Source of the DNA: Pseudomonas sp. 7P_10.2_Bac1
GTDB taxonomy: Bacteria > Pseudomonadota > Gammaproteobacteria > Pseudomonadales > Pseudomonadaceae
Direction: 5' to 3'
Assembly (NCBI RefSeq): GCF_025465935.1
Contig: NZ_JANLNV010000068.1
Location: 52,764 to 116,763 of the forward strand
DNA length: 64,000 nucleotides
Position numbers and translations under genes: made by a program. Below the pieces are notes generated by a model. The model made no database searches. It saw only the letters and a list, made by a program, of their open reading frames with translations, and was not told the origin of the DNA. Positions 51,441 to 60,429 of this stretch are shown in pieces. Every line of letters starts with the position of its first letter. The first letter of the stretch is position 1.

Positions 51441-51492
51441 AACCCTCACCCTAGCCCTCTCACGAAGGAGAGGGAACCGATTGGGGGATACT
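51441..51492 (-). repeat. Solo copy of the 19.6-kb repeat end, inverse orientation
   Basis: Read on the minus strand: AGTATCCCCCAATCGGTTCC then CTCTCC...GAGAGGGCTAGGGTGAGGG, matching the right end of the block at 19589-20018. Confidence 0.75.
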
Positions 51493-51554
51493 GAGGATAC
51501 TCGGTGGCCTGTTTGCTACGCGACAGCGCGGCGTCGTAGACGGGGCGGCTGCTC

Positions 51555-53516
51555 CTAGGGGAGTTGCAGGCCGCCTGACGCTTTGTGAATCGCGCGCAGG
51601 TGGTCGCCGATCTGTTTGACGTTGTCTTCAGTGGCGGCAATTTCTGCTGCGCGGGCGGGTTCGAGGAGGCTGCGGACTTCTTTGTCCAGGTCGCCGGTCA
51701 GGCGTAGCAGCTGTTGCTGGCGCTGGGTGCTTTCTGACTCGAGCATTTCCCATTCTTTTGCCTGGGGCAGGCCATAGCCGCTGCTGCCGAGCAGTTCGGC
51801 CGGACGGCTGAGGAAGCCGCTGCTGGCGAGAATCTCTTGCAGGGTTTTATTGGCTCTGTCCATGCCGCCATCTTTGAGCCCGCGTGCGCCCAGGTATTTT
51901 TGCTTGACCTCGTCCTGGGCCAGCAACAACTGGCGACGGAAGCTCGCCTGCTCAAGCAGCAACAATGCCGCACTGGCGCGCAGGTCGGCTTTCTCAAACC
52001 ACGGCCGGCGTTCGTCGGCATTCAGGGCCATCCAGTCTTCCACGCTGGTCTGTTTGATCGGCAGGCGGGTTTTCAACACGTCGAACATCGCTTGGTAGCG
52101 ATCGCGGTAGGAGTCGAATCGATAGCCCAGGCGCAATGCCTCCCGCGGGTCGTCCAGTACGCTGGTGTCTGCCAGGCCGCGGGCCTTGAGCACCTCCAGC
52201 AGGCCATTGGGCACGATGCTGTCCAGGCCTTTGAGTTGGGCGTTGTCGCTGCCGCTGCGCAGCAGTTTCAGGGTTTCGACGGCGCAGTTGTTGGATACAA
52301 AGTAATAGTTGCCGTCGTAGCTCCAATGCATCTCGGCGGCATGTTCAACCACTTCTTCGATTTCCGGGCGGGTCAGGTTGAGTGGCACGGAGGCGAGGCT
52401 GCGCAGTTCGGTCTTGGTGTATTCGTCGATCACTTGCGCCAAGGGCAGTACAAACAGGCGCGACGGGTAGGCGCCGGTCAGACCATCCCAGCTTGAAAGC
52501 TGTACGTCGTTAACAAAAGCCCGGTAAGACAGCACCAAATGTTCTTGCAGGTCGAGTCGGCAGTCCGGGCCGCGTGGTCGGCCGGGGGCACAAATCACCA
52601 GGCGCAGCATGCTGTGGCCCCAGCGGCTGGCCCACTCCTGGTTGGCTTCGGCCAGTAGGTAGTCGACGGCGTACACGCGTTCCGGGTCAACGGTGCCCAG
52701 CGGCTGTTTGGCAAAGTCGTTGCCAGCGTTCAAGAAGGGAAAGCTTTTGGGGCATTCGTCTTTGGCGGCGGGAGCCCAGCCGAAATGGTCTTTGTAGTAG
52801 CGGTAGAGTGCCGGGCGTCGACAGGCGTAGGCGGGGTCGAGGAGGAAGTACTCCATGTTGACCGCGACGAATTCTTTAGGGTTGGTGACTTCGTACAGAT
52901 CGGGGCTGCGCACGATCTGGTGGTTGTCTTGTTCGCGTTCACCACGGCGGCCCACGTATTGCTGCCAACCGGCCAGGTCGAGCAGACGCGGATCATCGCT
53001 GAGAGTAAAGCGGCGTTCGGTCTGGCCACGGCATTGGTCAGGCAGGCCGATCAGCCCGGTGCTGTTGCTTTGCCGTGTGCAGCGCTGGATCAGCGTGCGC
53101 TCGGCGGCAGGCCACAGACGGGCGCGGTCATAGAGGTGCGTCAGCTCGTGCAGAACGGTGGCGAGCATTTCCTGGCGTACGGTGCCATGGGGGCGGTTGG
53201 TTGTTTGCGTCGCGGCCGAACCGTCGGTCAGGCTGGCCAGCAGGTTGCGATTCAAGTCCAGCTCAGAGACCAGTGAGGCTTGCCCGTAAGCGTTGCTGGG
53301 CATGTCATCGCTCCAGCCGACAACGATCTGGCGGTCCAGTTGCTCGATGAAGCGCGGAGGCAGCTTTTGCATGGCTTCATCGAGCAGTGCCTGGCTGGCG
53401 TGCTGCTCGGCTGGGGACAGCCCTTCTGTCTTGAGTTGCAGATGCAGGGCGGCATGCGCGTTATTGGCAAGTAGCAGAAGGGCGCATGCCGAGAGCCAGC
53501 CAGACAGTTGTTTCAC
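51555..53516 (-). CDS. DUF4105 exported protein with HExxH and His/Cys active-site motifs
   Basis: 653 residues with a signal peptide (cleavage near AHA, residue 22). N-terminal region carries a zincin-like HELTH at 123-127, with a possible third ligand in the NPKEFVAVNMEYF block (213-223). The DUF4105 (Lnb N-terminal type) region follows, with WGHSMLRL (His301) and VSNNCAVETL (Cys411), the expected catalytic His and Cys. The rest is helical. Lnb-like proteins are cysteine acyltransferases acting on lipoproteins, but the role of this subfamily is not known. Its start overlaps the upstream DUF2388 stop by four bases. Confidence 0.85.
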   Translation of the reverse strand: MKQLSGWLSACALLLLANNAHAALHLQLKTEGLSPAEQHASQALLDEAMQKLPPRFIEQLDRQIVVGWSDDMPSNAYGQASLVSELDLNRNLLASLTDGSAATQTTNRPHGTVRQEMLATVLHELTHLYDRARLWPAAERTLIQRCTRQSNSTGLIGLPDQCRGQTERRFTLSDDPRLLDLAGWQQYVGRRGEREQDNHQIVRSPDLYEVTNPKEFVAVNMEYFLLDPAYACRRPALYRYYKDHFGWAPAAKDECPKSFPFLNAGNDFAKQPLGTVDPERVYAVDYLLAEANQEWASRWGHSMLRLVICAPGRPRGPDCRLDLQEHLVLSYRAFVNDVQLSSWDGLTGAYPSRLFVLPLAQVIDEYTKTELRSLASVPLNLTRPEIEEVVEHAAEMHWSYDGNYYFVSNNCAVETLKLLRSGSDNAQLKGLDSIVPNGLLEVLKARGLADTSVLDDPREALRLGYRFDSYRDRYQAMFDVLKTRLPIKQTSVEDWMALNADERRPWFEKADLRASAALLLLEQASFRRQLLLAQDEVKQKYLGARGLKDGGMDRANKTLQEILASSGFLSRPAELLGSSGYGLPQAKEWEMLESESTQRQQQLLRLTGDLDKEVRSLLEPARAAEIAATEDNVKQIGDHLRAIHKASGGLQLP

Positions 53517-53833
53517 AGCGCGAGGATAGCTTCGGCGAGGTCGTGGTCGCTGGCGTTACGCGCTTCAGGTAGGCGATCACGCAGGGTGTTGAAGGCGGAT
53601 TCCAATTGCACACCGCGAATAGAGCCTTCGCTGGCAACGAATGTGGCGGCGTCATCGTGGGCTGCCCGCACGACTTTAGCGTCGCGAATGGAGGTGGTGG
53701 TGTCAGAGGTGAAATCGATGGAACGCCCAAACGCGCGCACGATGATGTTACTGGTCTGCACAACGGTCTGTGCCTGCGCCACATCGGCAAGCAACAACAG
53801 GCCAAGGGTGGCGACAATTAAGGGGCTACGCAT
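53513..53833 (-). CDS. DUF2388 protein, copy 1
   Basis: 106 residues with a signal peptide (to AQAQ, about 22). DUF2388 core: FTSDTTTSIRDAKVVRAAHDDAATFVASEGSIRGVQLESAFNTLR, then a short helix ending AEAILAL. Periplasmic or secreted; no known function. The stop overlaps the DUF4105 start (ATGA), so they are coupled. It is one of three tandem paralogues at 53513-54599. Confidence 0.87.
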   Translation of the reverse strand: MRSPLIVATLGLLLLADVAQAQTVVQTSNIIVRAFGRSIDFTSDTTTSIRDAKVVRAAHDDAATFVASEGSIRGVQLESAFNTLRDRLPEARNASDHDLAEAILAL

Positions 53834-53859
53834 GAAACATCTCCAGAAAACGCGGGTAT

Positions 53860-54153
53860 TTATTGGACGAGAATTGCTTGTGCCAGTTCAAGGTCGGAGG
53901 CATTCAATTTTGGCTCGGTCTGGCGCAGATAACGCAAGGCAGATTCCAGCTGCGCGCCTCGTAGTTGACCGTTGCTGGCTATAAAGACGGCAGCATCATC
54001 CTGGGCGGCACTTATCAGTTTGTGATCGAAGGGCGCGGACGTCACTTTACTGGTGACGTACCCAGTGAGCACGGTATTTTGCGTGGTTGTGTCGAAGGCG
54101 AGGGCTGATTGAGTCCAGCAGAGGGCAAGCACGACTAATAAAGGAAAGCGCAT
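53860..54153 (-). CDS. DUF2388 protein, copy 2, most divergent
   Basis: 97 residues with a signal peptide (to ALAF, about 20). The core is changed (YVTSKVTSAPFDHKLISAAQDDAAVFIASNGQLRGAQLESALRYLR) but keeps DDAAxFxAS, LRGxxLESA and the AQAIL end. It is 26 bases from copy 1, so likely in the same operon. The divergence from copies 1 and 3, which are closer to each other, suggests separate roles. Confidence 0.84.
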   Translation of the reverse strand: MRFPLLVVLALCWTQSALAFDTTTQNTVLTGYVTSKVTSAPFDHKLISAAQDDAAVFIASNGQLRGAQLESALRYLRQTEPKLNASDLELAQAILVQ

Positions 54154-54245
54154 GGGTCTCGTTCTGTGTGATCGAGGCCCAAGGCTAGCGTAATGGTCAG
54201 GTCAGAACCAGTACGTGGCGGGATCTTCATCTTTGACGCTATCCC

Positions 54246-54269
54246 TGTAGGAGCGGGCTTGCTCCCACA
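54246..54269. repeat. REP-like short palindrome
   Basis: TGTAGGAGCGGGCTTGCTCC then CACA: a short REP variant related to the ends of family A, between DUF2388 copies 2 and 3. Confidence 0.65.
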
Positions 54270-54281
54270 GGTCATCAAACA

Positions 54282-54599
54282 TCAGATCGCCAGGATTGCC
54301 TGCGCCAGTTGGGCATCGCTGGCTTGCAGTTGAGGGGCTTGCTGGCGAATGGCGTCGAAGGCGCTTTCCAGTTTCACACCGCGGATCACGCCTTCGCTGG
54401 CGACAAAGCTGGCAGCGTCGTCGCGGGCTTCGCGCACGATTTTGTTGTTGCGCAGCGAGCCGGTCGCATCGGAGGTCAGGTCGGAGGTCGCTTTCAGTGC
54501 GCCCACGATGGCATCTGTTGTCACGAGAAAGCTGGAGGCGTTGGCGCTGGCAGCGAGTGTCAGCAAGGCGGCAGCGCTGAGCAGGCGGAGAGTGGGCAT
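54282..54599 (-). CDS. DUF2388 protein, copy 3
   Basis: 105 residues from MPTLRLLSAAALL, with GGAG 8 bases upstream; the frame is open for 35 more codons. Signal peptide to ANAS (about 19), then LTSDATGSLRNNKIVREARDDAASFVASEGVIRGVKLESAFDAIR and the AQAILAI end. First gene of the DUF2388-DUF2388-DUF2388-DUF4105 series, though a REP lies between copies 3 and 2. Confidence 0.87.
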   Translation of the reverse strand: MPTLRLLSAAALLTLAASANASSFLVTTDAIVGALKATSDLTSDATGSLRNNKIVREARDDAASFVASEGVIRGVKLESAFDAIRQQAPQLQASDAQLAQAILAI

Positions 54600-54809
54600 G
54601 GTGATACTCCAGAAGAGGTTCGTATAAAAATAGTCGGTTATGGGGCGAATAGTAGGCGCAGGACGGCGTGTCGCATAGGTTGTTTTGCCCTGCGGTGCAG
54701 ACATGATGCTCTGGATCAGGCTTTTCGATAATTGTACTGGTGATTTTTGGTTTTGTTAAAACTGTACTTGTCGCACGTCTGGCGTGCTAAATCAGCTGTT
54801 CAAAACGAC

Positions 54810-54848
54810 AAAACCCGTCGGCGGTTATCCGCGACGGGTTTTGTTTTT
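54810..54848 (+). terminator. Terminator-like hairpin
   Basis: AAAACCCGTCG and CGACGGGTTTT with TTTGTTTTTT after it on the plus strand. No plus-strand gene is seen before it. It may end the DUF1127 transcript in reverse less efficiently, or an unseen small RNA from about 54700. Confidence 0.6.
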
Positions 54849-54899
54849 TCAATTCTGGGTGCTGGCGGTGGACCGATGGTCAGGGCCAGCGAGCGCTCG

Positions 54900-55115
54900 T
54901 TAGCGCCAGAACGGCTTGCTCAGCTCTTCGTAGCGCTGTGCTTCGCTAATACCGGCATCAGCGAGAAGGCGCGAGTCCAGGCGAGCCAATTGATGGCGGC
55001 TGGAGATACGGCGCTGCCACAACATCAGGTTGGCAAGTACGCGCAGAGGCAGGGAAGCCTGGGTGTTTACAGCGTTGCTTTCGGTGAACAGATCGGAACT
55101 GAGTGTACGTTCCAT
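54900..55115 (-). CDS. DUF1127 small protein
   Basis: 71 residues. The C-terminal half is the DUF1127 motif: LMLWQRRISSRHQLARLDSRLLADAGISEAQRYEELSKPFWR. Short Arg-rich DUF1127 proteins are known in alphaproteobacteria as small RNA-binding or phosphate-related regulators; in Pseudomonas they are often linked to MocR regulators. GAGGAGG-like sequence lies 35-40 bases upstream, not at ribosome distance; nearer is GGAAGGATGCCATC. The upstream region is crowded with CTGTAC half-sites. Confidence 0.85.
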   Translation of the reverse strand: MERTLSSDLFTESNAVNTQASLPLRVLANLMLWQRRISSRHQLARLDSRLLADAGISEAQRYEELSKPFWR

Positions 55116-55197
55116 GATGGCATCCTTCCGCTTGTGGCGGCATTGGCTAGTGGTTTAACTGATGCCAATGATCCTCCTCTGAGTCCAGAGTCTGTAG

Positions 55198-55361
55198 ATA
55201 CAGTTCATCTGTATTGCGATGGGCCAGTTAACTGTTTATAGAGGCTGTACGGCCAAAAACGTGCACAACTGTACCTGTCGGCACTGAGTTGGTGCATTTT
55301 TGATCATTTTGATGAGGCTAACCCCGGGTTATGGGGTAAAAACACCAGTACAGCAGTACAG
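55198..55361. promoter_or_regulatory. Cluster of CTGTAC/T half-sites upstream of DUF1127
   Basis: ATACAG-N5-CTGTAT (55198-55214), CTGTAC (55245-55250), ACTGTACCTGTCG (55268-55280) and AGTACAGCAGTACAG (55347-55361). Related words lie beyond the gene: TTGTACTGGTG near 54732 and ACTGTACTTGTCG at 54761-54773. This fills the 318-base gap together with the terminator at 55379. The words look like operator half-sites, perhaps of a MocR-type regulator. Confidence 0.5.
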
Positions 55362-55378
55362 TTTTTGTTGGATGAGCA

Positions 55379-55419
55379 CAAAAAAGCCGCCGCAAAAAAC
55401 TGTGTTTTCTGCGGCGGCT
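55379..55419 (-). terminator. Terminator of the CoA transferase gene
   Basis: On the minus strand AGCCGCCGCA pairs with TGCGGCGGCT around a 15-base loop, followed by TTTTTT. Confidence 0.88.
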
Positions 55420-55433
55420 GTCTAGACCGCCTG

Positions 55434-56924
55434 TTACGGCAGCATTTTCCCGGTTTCTTCCAGGTTTACATGCCAGCTCAATGCTTCGCGCAGGATGTGC
55501 GGGGTGTGACCGCCAATGGCGCAGGCTTTGGTGAAGTAGTCATTCAGCGCTTCACGGAAGTCTGGGTGCACACAGTTATCGATGATCACGCGGGCACGCT
55601 CACGCGGTGCGAGGCCACGCAAGTCTGCCAGGCCTTGCTCGGTGACCAGGATGTCGACATCGTGCTCGGTGTGGTCAACGTGGCTGACCATCGGCACAAC
55701 GCTGGAGATAGCACCGTCTTTGGCGATCGACTTGGTCACGAAAATGGCCAGGTGTGCGTTACGTGCGAAGTCGCCCGAGCCACCGATGCCGTTCATCATG
55801 CGTGTACCGCAGACGTGGGTGGAGTTGACGTTGCCGTAGATGTCGAACTCCAGCGCGGTATTGATCCCGATGATACCCAGGCGGCGTACCACTTCCGGGT
55901 GGTTGGAGATCTCTTGCGGGCGCAACACGAGCTTGTCTTTGTAGCGCTCAAGGTTGCCGAAGACGTCGGAGTTGCGACGTTCAGACAGCGTGATCGAGCT
56001 GCCCGAGGCGAAGCGCATTTTGCCTGCGTCGATCAGGTCGAAGGTCGAGTCCTGCAGTACTTCGGAGTACATGGTCAGGTCTTCGAACGGCGAGTCGATC
56101 AGGCCGCACATCACCGCGTTGGCGATGTTGCCAATACCGGCTTGCAACGGACCAAGTTTGTTGGTCATGCGGCCTTCATCGACTTCTTTCTTGAGGAAGT
56201 TGATCAGGTGGTAAGCGATGCCAGCTGTTTCGCTGTCGGGCTCGGAAACGGTCGAAGGTGAGTCAGCCTTGTTGGTGATTACGATGGCGACAATTTTCTC
56301 GGCCGGGATCGGGATGGCAGTGCTTCCGATACGGTCATCGACTTTCACCAACGGGATTGGCGTACGGGTCGGACGGTAGGTCGGGATATAAATGTCGTGC
56401 AGACCTTCCAGGTTCGGGTTATGCGCCAGGTTGATCTCAACGATCACTTGTTTGGCGAAAATCGCGAAGCTGGCAGAGTTGCCCACCGACGTGGTGGGTA
56501 CGATGTGGCCTTGCTCGGTGATCGCAACGGCTTCAATGACGGCGATGTCCGGCAGCGTGAGCTGCTTGTTGCGCAGTTGCTCCACGGTTTCGGACAAATG
56601 CTGATCGATGAACATGACTTTGCCGGCGTTGATCGCCTTGCGCAGTGTGTTGTCGACCTGGAACGGCATACGACGTGCGAGTACGCCGGCTTCGGTCAAT
56701 TGCTTGTCGAGGTCGTTGCCCAGGCTGGCGCCGGTCATCAGGGTGATTTTCAGCGGCGATTGCTTGGCGCGCTCGGCCAACGCTTGTGGCACGGCTTTGG
56801 CTTCACCGGCACGGGTGAAACCGCTCATGCCAACGGTCATGCCGTCTTTAATAAGGGCGGCGGCTTCTTCGGCGCTCATAACCTTATCGTGCAGGGAGTT
56901 CAGACGAATACGTTCACGGTACAT
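55434..56924 (-). CDS. Acetyl-CoA hydrolase/succinyl-CoA:acetate CoA-transferase family
   Basis: 496 residues, class I CoA-transferase of the Cat1/SCACT type. Marks: GMTVGMSGFTRAGEAKAVPQAL, SVGNSASFAIFAK, GIGNIANAVMCGL, FASGSSITLSE with the expected catalytic Glu region, and GGSGDFARNAHLAIF near the C-terminus. Transfers CoA between succinyl-CoA and acetate, or hydrolyses acetyl-CoA; sequence alone does not decide. Single gene with its own terminator, upstream of the pnt genes on the same strand. Confidence 0.9.
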   Translation of the reverse strand: MYRERIRLNSLHDKVMSAEEAAALIKDGMTVGMSGFTRAGEAKAVPQALAERAKQSPLKITLMTGASLGNDLDKQLTEAGVLARRMPFQVDNTLRKAINAGKVMFIDQHLSETVEQLRNKQLTLPDIAVIEAVAITEQGHIVPTTSVGNSASFAIFAKQVIVEINLAHNPNLEGLHDIYIPTYRPTRTPIPLVKVDDRIGSTAIPIPAEKIVAIVITNKADSPSTVSEPDSETAGIAYHLINFLKKEVDEGRMTNKLGPLQAGIGNIANAVMCGLIDSPFEDLTMYSEVLQDSTFDLIDAGKMRFASGSSITLSERRNSDVFGNLERYKDKLVLRPQEISNHPEVVRRLGIIGINTALEFDIYGNVNSTHVCGTRMMNGIGGSGDFARNAHLAIFVTKSIAKDGAISSVVPMVSHVDHTEHDVDILVTEQGLADLRGLAPRERARVIIDNCVHPDFREALNDYFTKACAIGGHTPHILREALSWHVNLEETGKMLP

Positions 56925-57050
56925 GGATTGTTATCTCGGGCAACGGAAGCAAGATGCGCAGTCTATTCATTTTCAAAGCGCGGCGTCCCGCTACCATGGT
57001 CGAATGCCGCAGGCCGATTTAGAGCCTTTGGTCGGGTTCATTCAGGGAAT

Positions 57051-57081
57051 AAAAAACCCCGGCTGATCAAGTGCCGGGGTT
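57051..57081 (-). terminator. Terminator of the pnt operon
   Basis: AACCCCGGC and GCCGGGGTT pair around a 9-base loop; on the minus strand six T residues follow. Confidence 0.9.
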
Positions 57082-57104
57082 CTGGGTGTTACAAGGCTGC
57101 GATG

Positions 57105-58538
57105 TTACTCGACGGCTTTGACCATATCTTCAATAACTTTCTTGGCGTCACCGAAGACCATCATGGTTTTATCCAGATAAAACAGTTCGTTATCCAGGCC
57201 TGCATAGCCGCTGGCCATAGAGCGTTTGTTAACGATAACGGTCTTGGCTTTATAAGCTTCGAGGATCGGCATGCCCGCGATCGGCGATTTCGGATCGTTC
57301 TTGGCCGCCGGATTGACCACGTCGTTGGCGCCGAGCACCAACACGACGTCGGCCTGGCCGAACTCGGAGTTGATGTCTTCCATTTCGAACACTTGGTCGT
57401 AAGGCACTTCTGCCTCGGCGAGCAGTACGTTCATATGGCCGGGCATACGACCCGCCACCGGGTGAATCGCATATTTGACGGTCACGCCGCGGTGGGTCAG
57501 TTTTTCGGTCAGCTCTTTAAGTGCGTGCTGCGCCCGCGCTACGGCCAGGCCGTAACCCGGAACGATGATCACGGTGTCGGCGTTGGTCAGCAAGAAGGTG
57601 GCATCGTCAGCCGAGCCGGATTTGACCGGACGTGCTTCTTGTTTGCCGGCAGGGCCTGCATCTGCTGCGCCGCCAAAGCCGCCCAGGATCACGTTGAAGA
57701 ACGAGCGGTTCATTGCCTTACACATGATGTACGACAGAATGGCGCCCGACGAACCGACCAGCGAACCGGCGATGATCAGCATCGAGTTGTTCAGCGAGAA
57801 GCCGATACCGGCCGCCGCCCAGCCGGAGTAGCTGTTGAGCATCGAAACCACGACCGGCATGTCGGCGCCGCCAATCGGGATGATGATCAGCACGCCCAGT
57901 ACGAACGCCAGGGCCAGCATCAGTGCGAAGGCATTGAGGTTGCCGGTGAGCATGAAGGTCACGCCCAGACCCAGTGTCGCCAGGCCCAGGACCAGGTTCA
58001 GCTTATGTTGGCCGCTGAACTGTACCGGTGCACCCTGGAACAGGCGGAACTTGTATTTACCCGACAGTTTGCCGAAGGCGATCACAGAGCCCGAGAAGGT
58101 GATGGCACCAATTGCGGCGCCCAGGAACAGTTCGAGGCGGTTGCCGGCCGGAATGGCGTCACCCAGGTGTTTGACGATCCCCAGCGATTGCGGCTCTACC
58201 ACGGCTGCAATGGCGATAAACACGGCTGCCAGGCCGATCATGCTGTGCATGAAGGCGACAAGCTCTGGCATTTTGGTCATTTCGACGCGCTTGGCCATGA
58301 TTGAGCCAGCGGTGCCGCCGATGAGCAGGCCTACTATCACGTAGCCGATGCCGGTGGTCGCAATTTCGGCGCCCAGTTTGTAGACCAGCCCGATGGTAGT
58401 CAGCACGGCCAGGGCCATGCCTAGCATGCCAAACAGGTTGCCGCGCCGCGAAGTAGTGGGGTGCGACAGGCCTTTTAGGGCCTGAATGAAACAGATCGAT
58501 GCAACCAGGTAGAGAACAGTGACCAGGTTCATGCTCAT
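57105..58538 (-). CDS. pntB: NAD(P) transhydrogenase subunit beta
   Basis: 477 residues: nine or so membrane helices, then the NADP-binding dIII domain with [57 protein letters not shown] and [16 protein letters not shown]. With PntAA and PntAB it uses the proton gradient to reduce NADP+ with NADH. The start overlaps the pntAB stop by four bases. A terminator lies 24 bases after the stop. Confidence 0.95.
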   Translation of the reverse strand: MSMNLVTVLYLVASICFIQALKGLSHPTTSRRGNLFGMLGMALAVLTTIGLVYKLGAEIATTGIGYVIVGLLIGGTAGSIMAKRVEMTKMPELVAFMHSMIGLAAVFIAIAAVVEPQSLGIVKHLGDAIPAGNRLELFLGAAIGAITFSGSVIAFGKLSGKYKFRLFQGAPVQFSGQHKLNLVLGLATLGLGVTFMLTGNLNAFALMLALAFVLGVLIIIPIGGADMPVVVSMLNSYSGWAAAGIGFSLNNSMLIIAGSLVGSSGAILSYIMCKAMNRSFFNVILGGFGGAADAGPAGKQEARPVKSGSADDATFLLTNADTVIIVPGYGLAVARAQHALKELTEKLTHRGVTVKYAIHPVAGRMPGHMNVLLAEAEVPYDQVFEMEDINSEFGQADVVLVLGANDVVNPAAKNDPKSPIAGMPILEAYKAKTVIVNKRSMASGYAGLDNELFYLDKTMMVFGDAKKVIEDMVKAVE

Positions 58539-58858
58539 GGCTTGCGCACCTCTTCTTTAGCTTTGGGTGCTTTTTTCTTGAACATTTCCAGCATGCGCCT
58601 GGTGACCAAAAATCCACCGAATACGTTAACAGCAGCCAAGGCGACGGCCAGGGTGCCCATGGTTTTGCCCAGCGGCGTGACCGTGAGCGCGGCAGCGAGC
58701 ATGGCGCCAACGATCACAATCGCGGAAATGGCGTTGGTCACGGCCATGAGCGGGGTGTGCAGTGCGGGGGTGACGTTCCAGACCACGTGGTAGCCGACAT
58801 AAATAGCCAGCACAAAAATGATCAGGTTGTAGATACCGGGGGAGATGAGCTCTTCCAT
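58535..58858 (-). CDS. pntAB: NAD(P) transhydrogenase subunit alpha part 2
   Basis: 107 residues from [11 protein letters not shown], with GAGGA upstream; 19 more codons are open but not family-like. Three membrane helices (about 7-25, 33-54, 57-80), the alpha-subunit share of the dII proton channel: [29 protein letters not shown]. As in other pseudomonads the alpha chain is split in two genes. Overlaps pntB by four bases and follows pntAA after 11. Confidence 0.92.
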   Translation of the reverse strand: MEELISPGIYNLIIFVLAIYVGYHVVWNVTPALHTPLMAVTNAISAIVIVGAMLAAALTVTPLGKTMGTLAVALAAVNVFGGFLVTRRMLEMFKKKAPKAKEEVRKP

Positions 58859-58869
58859 TATTTTTATCC

Positions 58870-59991
58870 TCAGCCGTTTTTGCGCAAAACTTGACCGTCG
58901 CGGCACATCAGGCACGCGGCGACGATGTCGTCTTCAAGGTTGATCTGGAACTGCCCTTCAGGGGTGAAGACCAGCTTGAGGAAGTCCAGCAGGTTGCGGG
59001 CGTACAGTGCTGACGCATCTGCCGCCACCAGCGCCGCTAAGTTGGTGTGGCCAACAATGGTCACGCCATGCTCGACCACGACCTGATCGGCCACGGTCAA
59101 CGGGCAGTTGCCCCCTTGAGCGGCGGCCAGGTCGATGACGACGGAGCCAGGCTTCATTTGCGCGACAGTGTCGGCGCTCAGCAGCACAGGTGCCTTGCGG
59201 CCGGGGATCAGTGCGGTGGTGATGACGATATCGGCTTGCTTGGCGCGCTCGTGCACGGCCTGGGCCTGGCGCTGCATCCAACTGGCAGGCATCGGGCGTG
59301 CATAGCCGCCAACGCCGACCGCGCATTCACGCTCTTCGTCGGTCTCGTAAGGGACGTCGACGAACTTGGCGCCCAGCGATTCGATCTGCTCTTTTACCGC
59401 AGGCCGCACATCCGATGCCTCAATGACCGCGCCCAATCGCTTGGCTGTCGCAATGGCCTGCAGGCCAGCAACGCCTGCGCCGAGAATCAGCACGCGGGCA
59501 GCTTTTACTGTGCCAGCGGCGGTCATCAGCATGGGCATGAAGCGCGGATAGTGATGAGCGGCCAACAGCACGGCTTTGTAACCGGCGATGTTGGCTTGGG
59601 ATGACAGCACATCAAGACTTTGCGCACGCGAGGTGCGCGGGGCGGCTTCCAGCGAGAAAGCGGTGATCCCACGCTCGGCCAGTTTGGCAATGGTTTCATT
59701 GTTGAACGGGTTGAGCATGCCGATCAGCACGGCGGCGCTGTTGATCAGGGCCAGTTCGCTGTCGTTGGGGGCAACTACTTTGAGGATCAGCTCGGCGCCA
59801 AAGGCGTCTGTGGCGCTGCCAATGGTTGCGCCTGCGGCTTCATAGGCGCTGTCAGTCACGCTGGCATTTATGCCTGCGCCGCTTTGAACAGTCACCTTAT
59901 GGCCTTGGCCGATCAGCTTCTTGATGGTTTCCGGGGTTGCAGCAACCCGCGTTTCACCCGTTTGGGTTTCGAGAGGAACACCAATGTGCAC
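58870..59991 (-). CDS. pntAA: NAD(P) transhydrogenase subunit alpha part 1
   Basis: 373 residues from a GTG at 59989-59991 with AGGAGA 7 bases upstream ([26 protein letters not shown]). The frame runs on to 60033 but without ribosome site. Soluble NAD(H)-binding dI domain of the alanine dehydrogenase/PntA fold: [22 protein letters not shown], then SGLG-like loops, [17 protein letters not shown] and [18 protein letters not shown]. It is the first gene of the pntAA-pntAB-pntB operon. Confidence 0.94.
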   Translation of the reverse strand: MHIGVPLETQTGETRVAATPETIKKLIGQGHKVTVQSGAGINASVTDSAYEAAGATIGSATDAFGAELILKVVAPNDSELALINSAAVLIGMLNPFNNETIAKLAERGITAFSLEAAPRTSRAQSLDVLSSQANIAGYKAVLLAAHHYPRFMPMLMTAAGTVKAARVLILGAGVAGLQAIATAKRLGAVIEASDVRPAVKEQIESLGAKFVDVPYETDEERECAVGVGGYARPMPASWMQRQAQAVHERAKQADIVITTALIPGRKAPVLLSADTVAQMKPGSVVIDLAAAQGGNCPLTVADQVVVEHGVTIVGHTNLAALVAADASALYARNLLDFLKLVFTPEGQFQINLEDDIVAACLMCRDGQVLRKNG

Positions 59992-60429
59992 GTCATATCT
60001 CCTGCGTGATCTTTTATAAGAAAGCCAGCGCACTACGGATGGTGCGGCTGGGGCGGCCGATCAGCACGATCCCACCAAATATTGGGTGGGGCGCGGCATT
60101 CTGCTGGCGATTTTTGGGGCTTTCAAGAACTTATGGAGGGTGACGTATTTTTTACTACAAGTCATGCAGTGACCGAATGTCGCAATGATCGGCTGTAGGC
60201 CTTTATTTACAAGGCCTCTATGATTTTTAGGCTGTTTTGGAGTTTTTTTCACATTTCTTTTGGTTATCGCTGCATAACTTTGAGAAATACCCTGCAGGCC
60301 ACGTGGTTACTGGCTTTCAGGTTTGTCCAGTTAGACTTAAGTCAAGCGTGCAAAATAGCGACATTTGCGTATATCTGTAGTTGTTTTTTGGGTGTTGCTA
60401 CATGGAATTAAAGGGGGGAGGTTTTTCAC
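59992..60429. other. Intergenic region upstream of pnt, no gene accepted
   Basis: About 440 bases. It holds an imperfect hairpin in the pnt leader (CCAGCGCAC at 60025-60033 with GTGCGGCTGG at 60042-60051), a CCCACC...GGTGGG hairpin with CCAAATATTGG core at 60071-60090, and an AT-rich stretch. A 63-codon frame at 60220 lacks support. The pnt promoter is probably between 60100 and 60200. Confidence 0.5.

Noticed and set aside
56397..58304. Long plus-strand frame crossing the CoA transferase and pntB
   Set aside because: Spans two convincing genes and their terminator in antisense; no family likeness.
60220..60411. 63-codon plus-strand frame before gcdR
   Set aside because: No ribosome site; Phe, Cys and aromatic rich from AT-rich DNA; no likeness to known small proteins.
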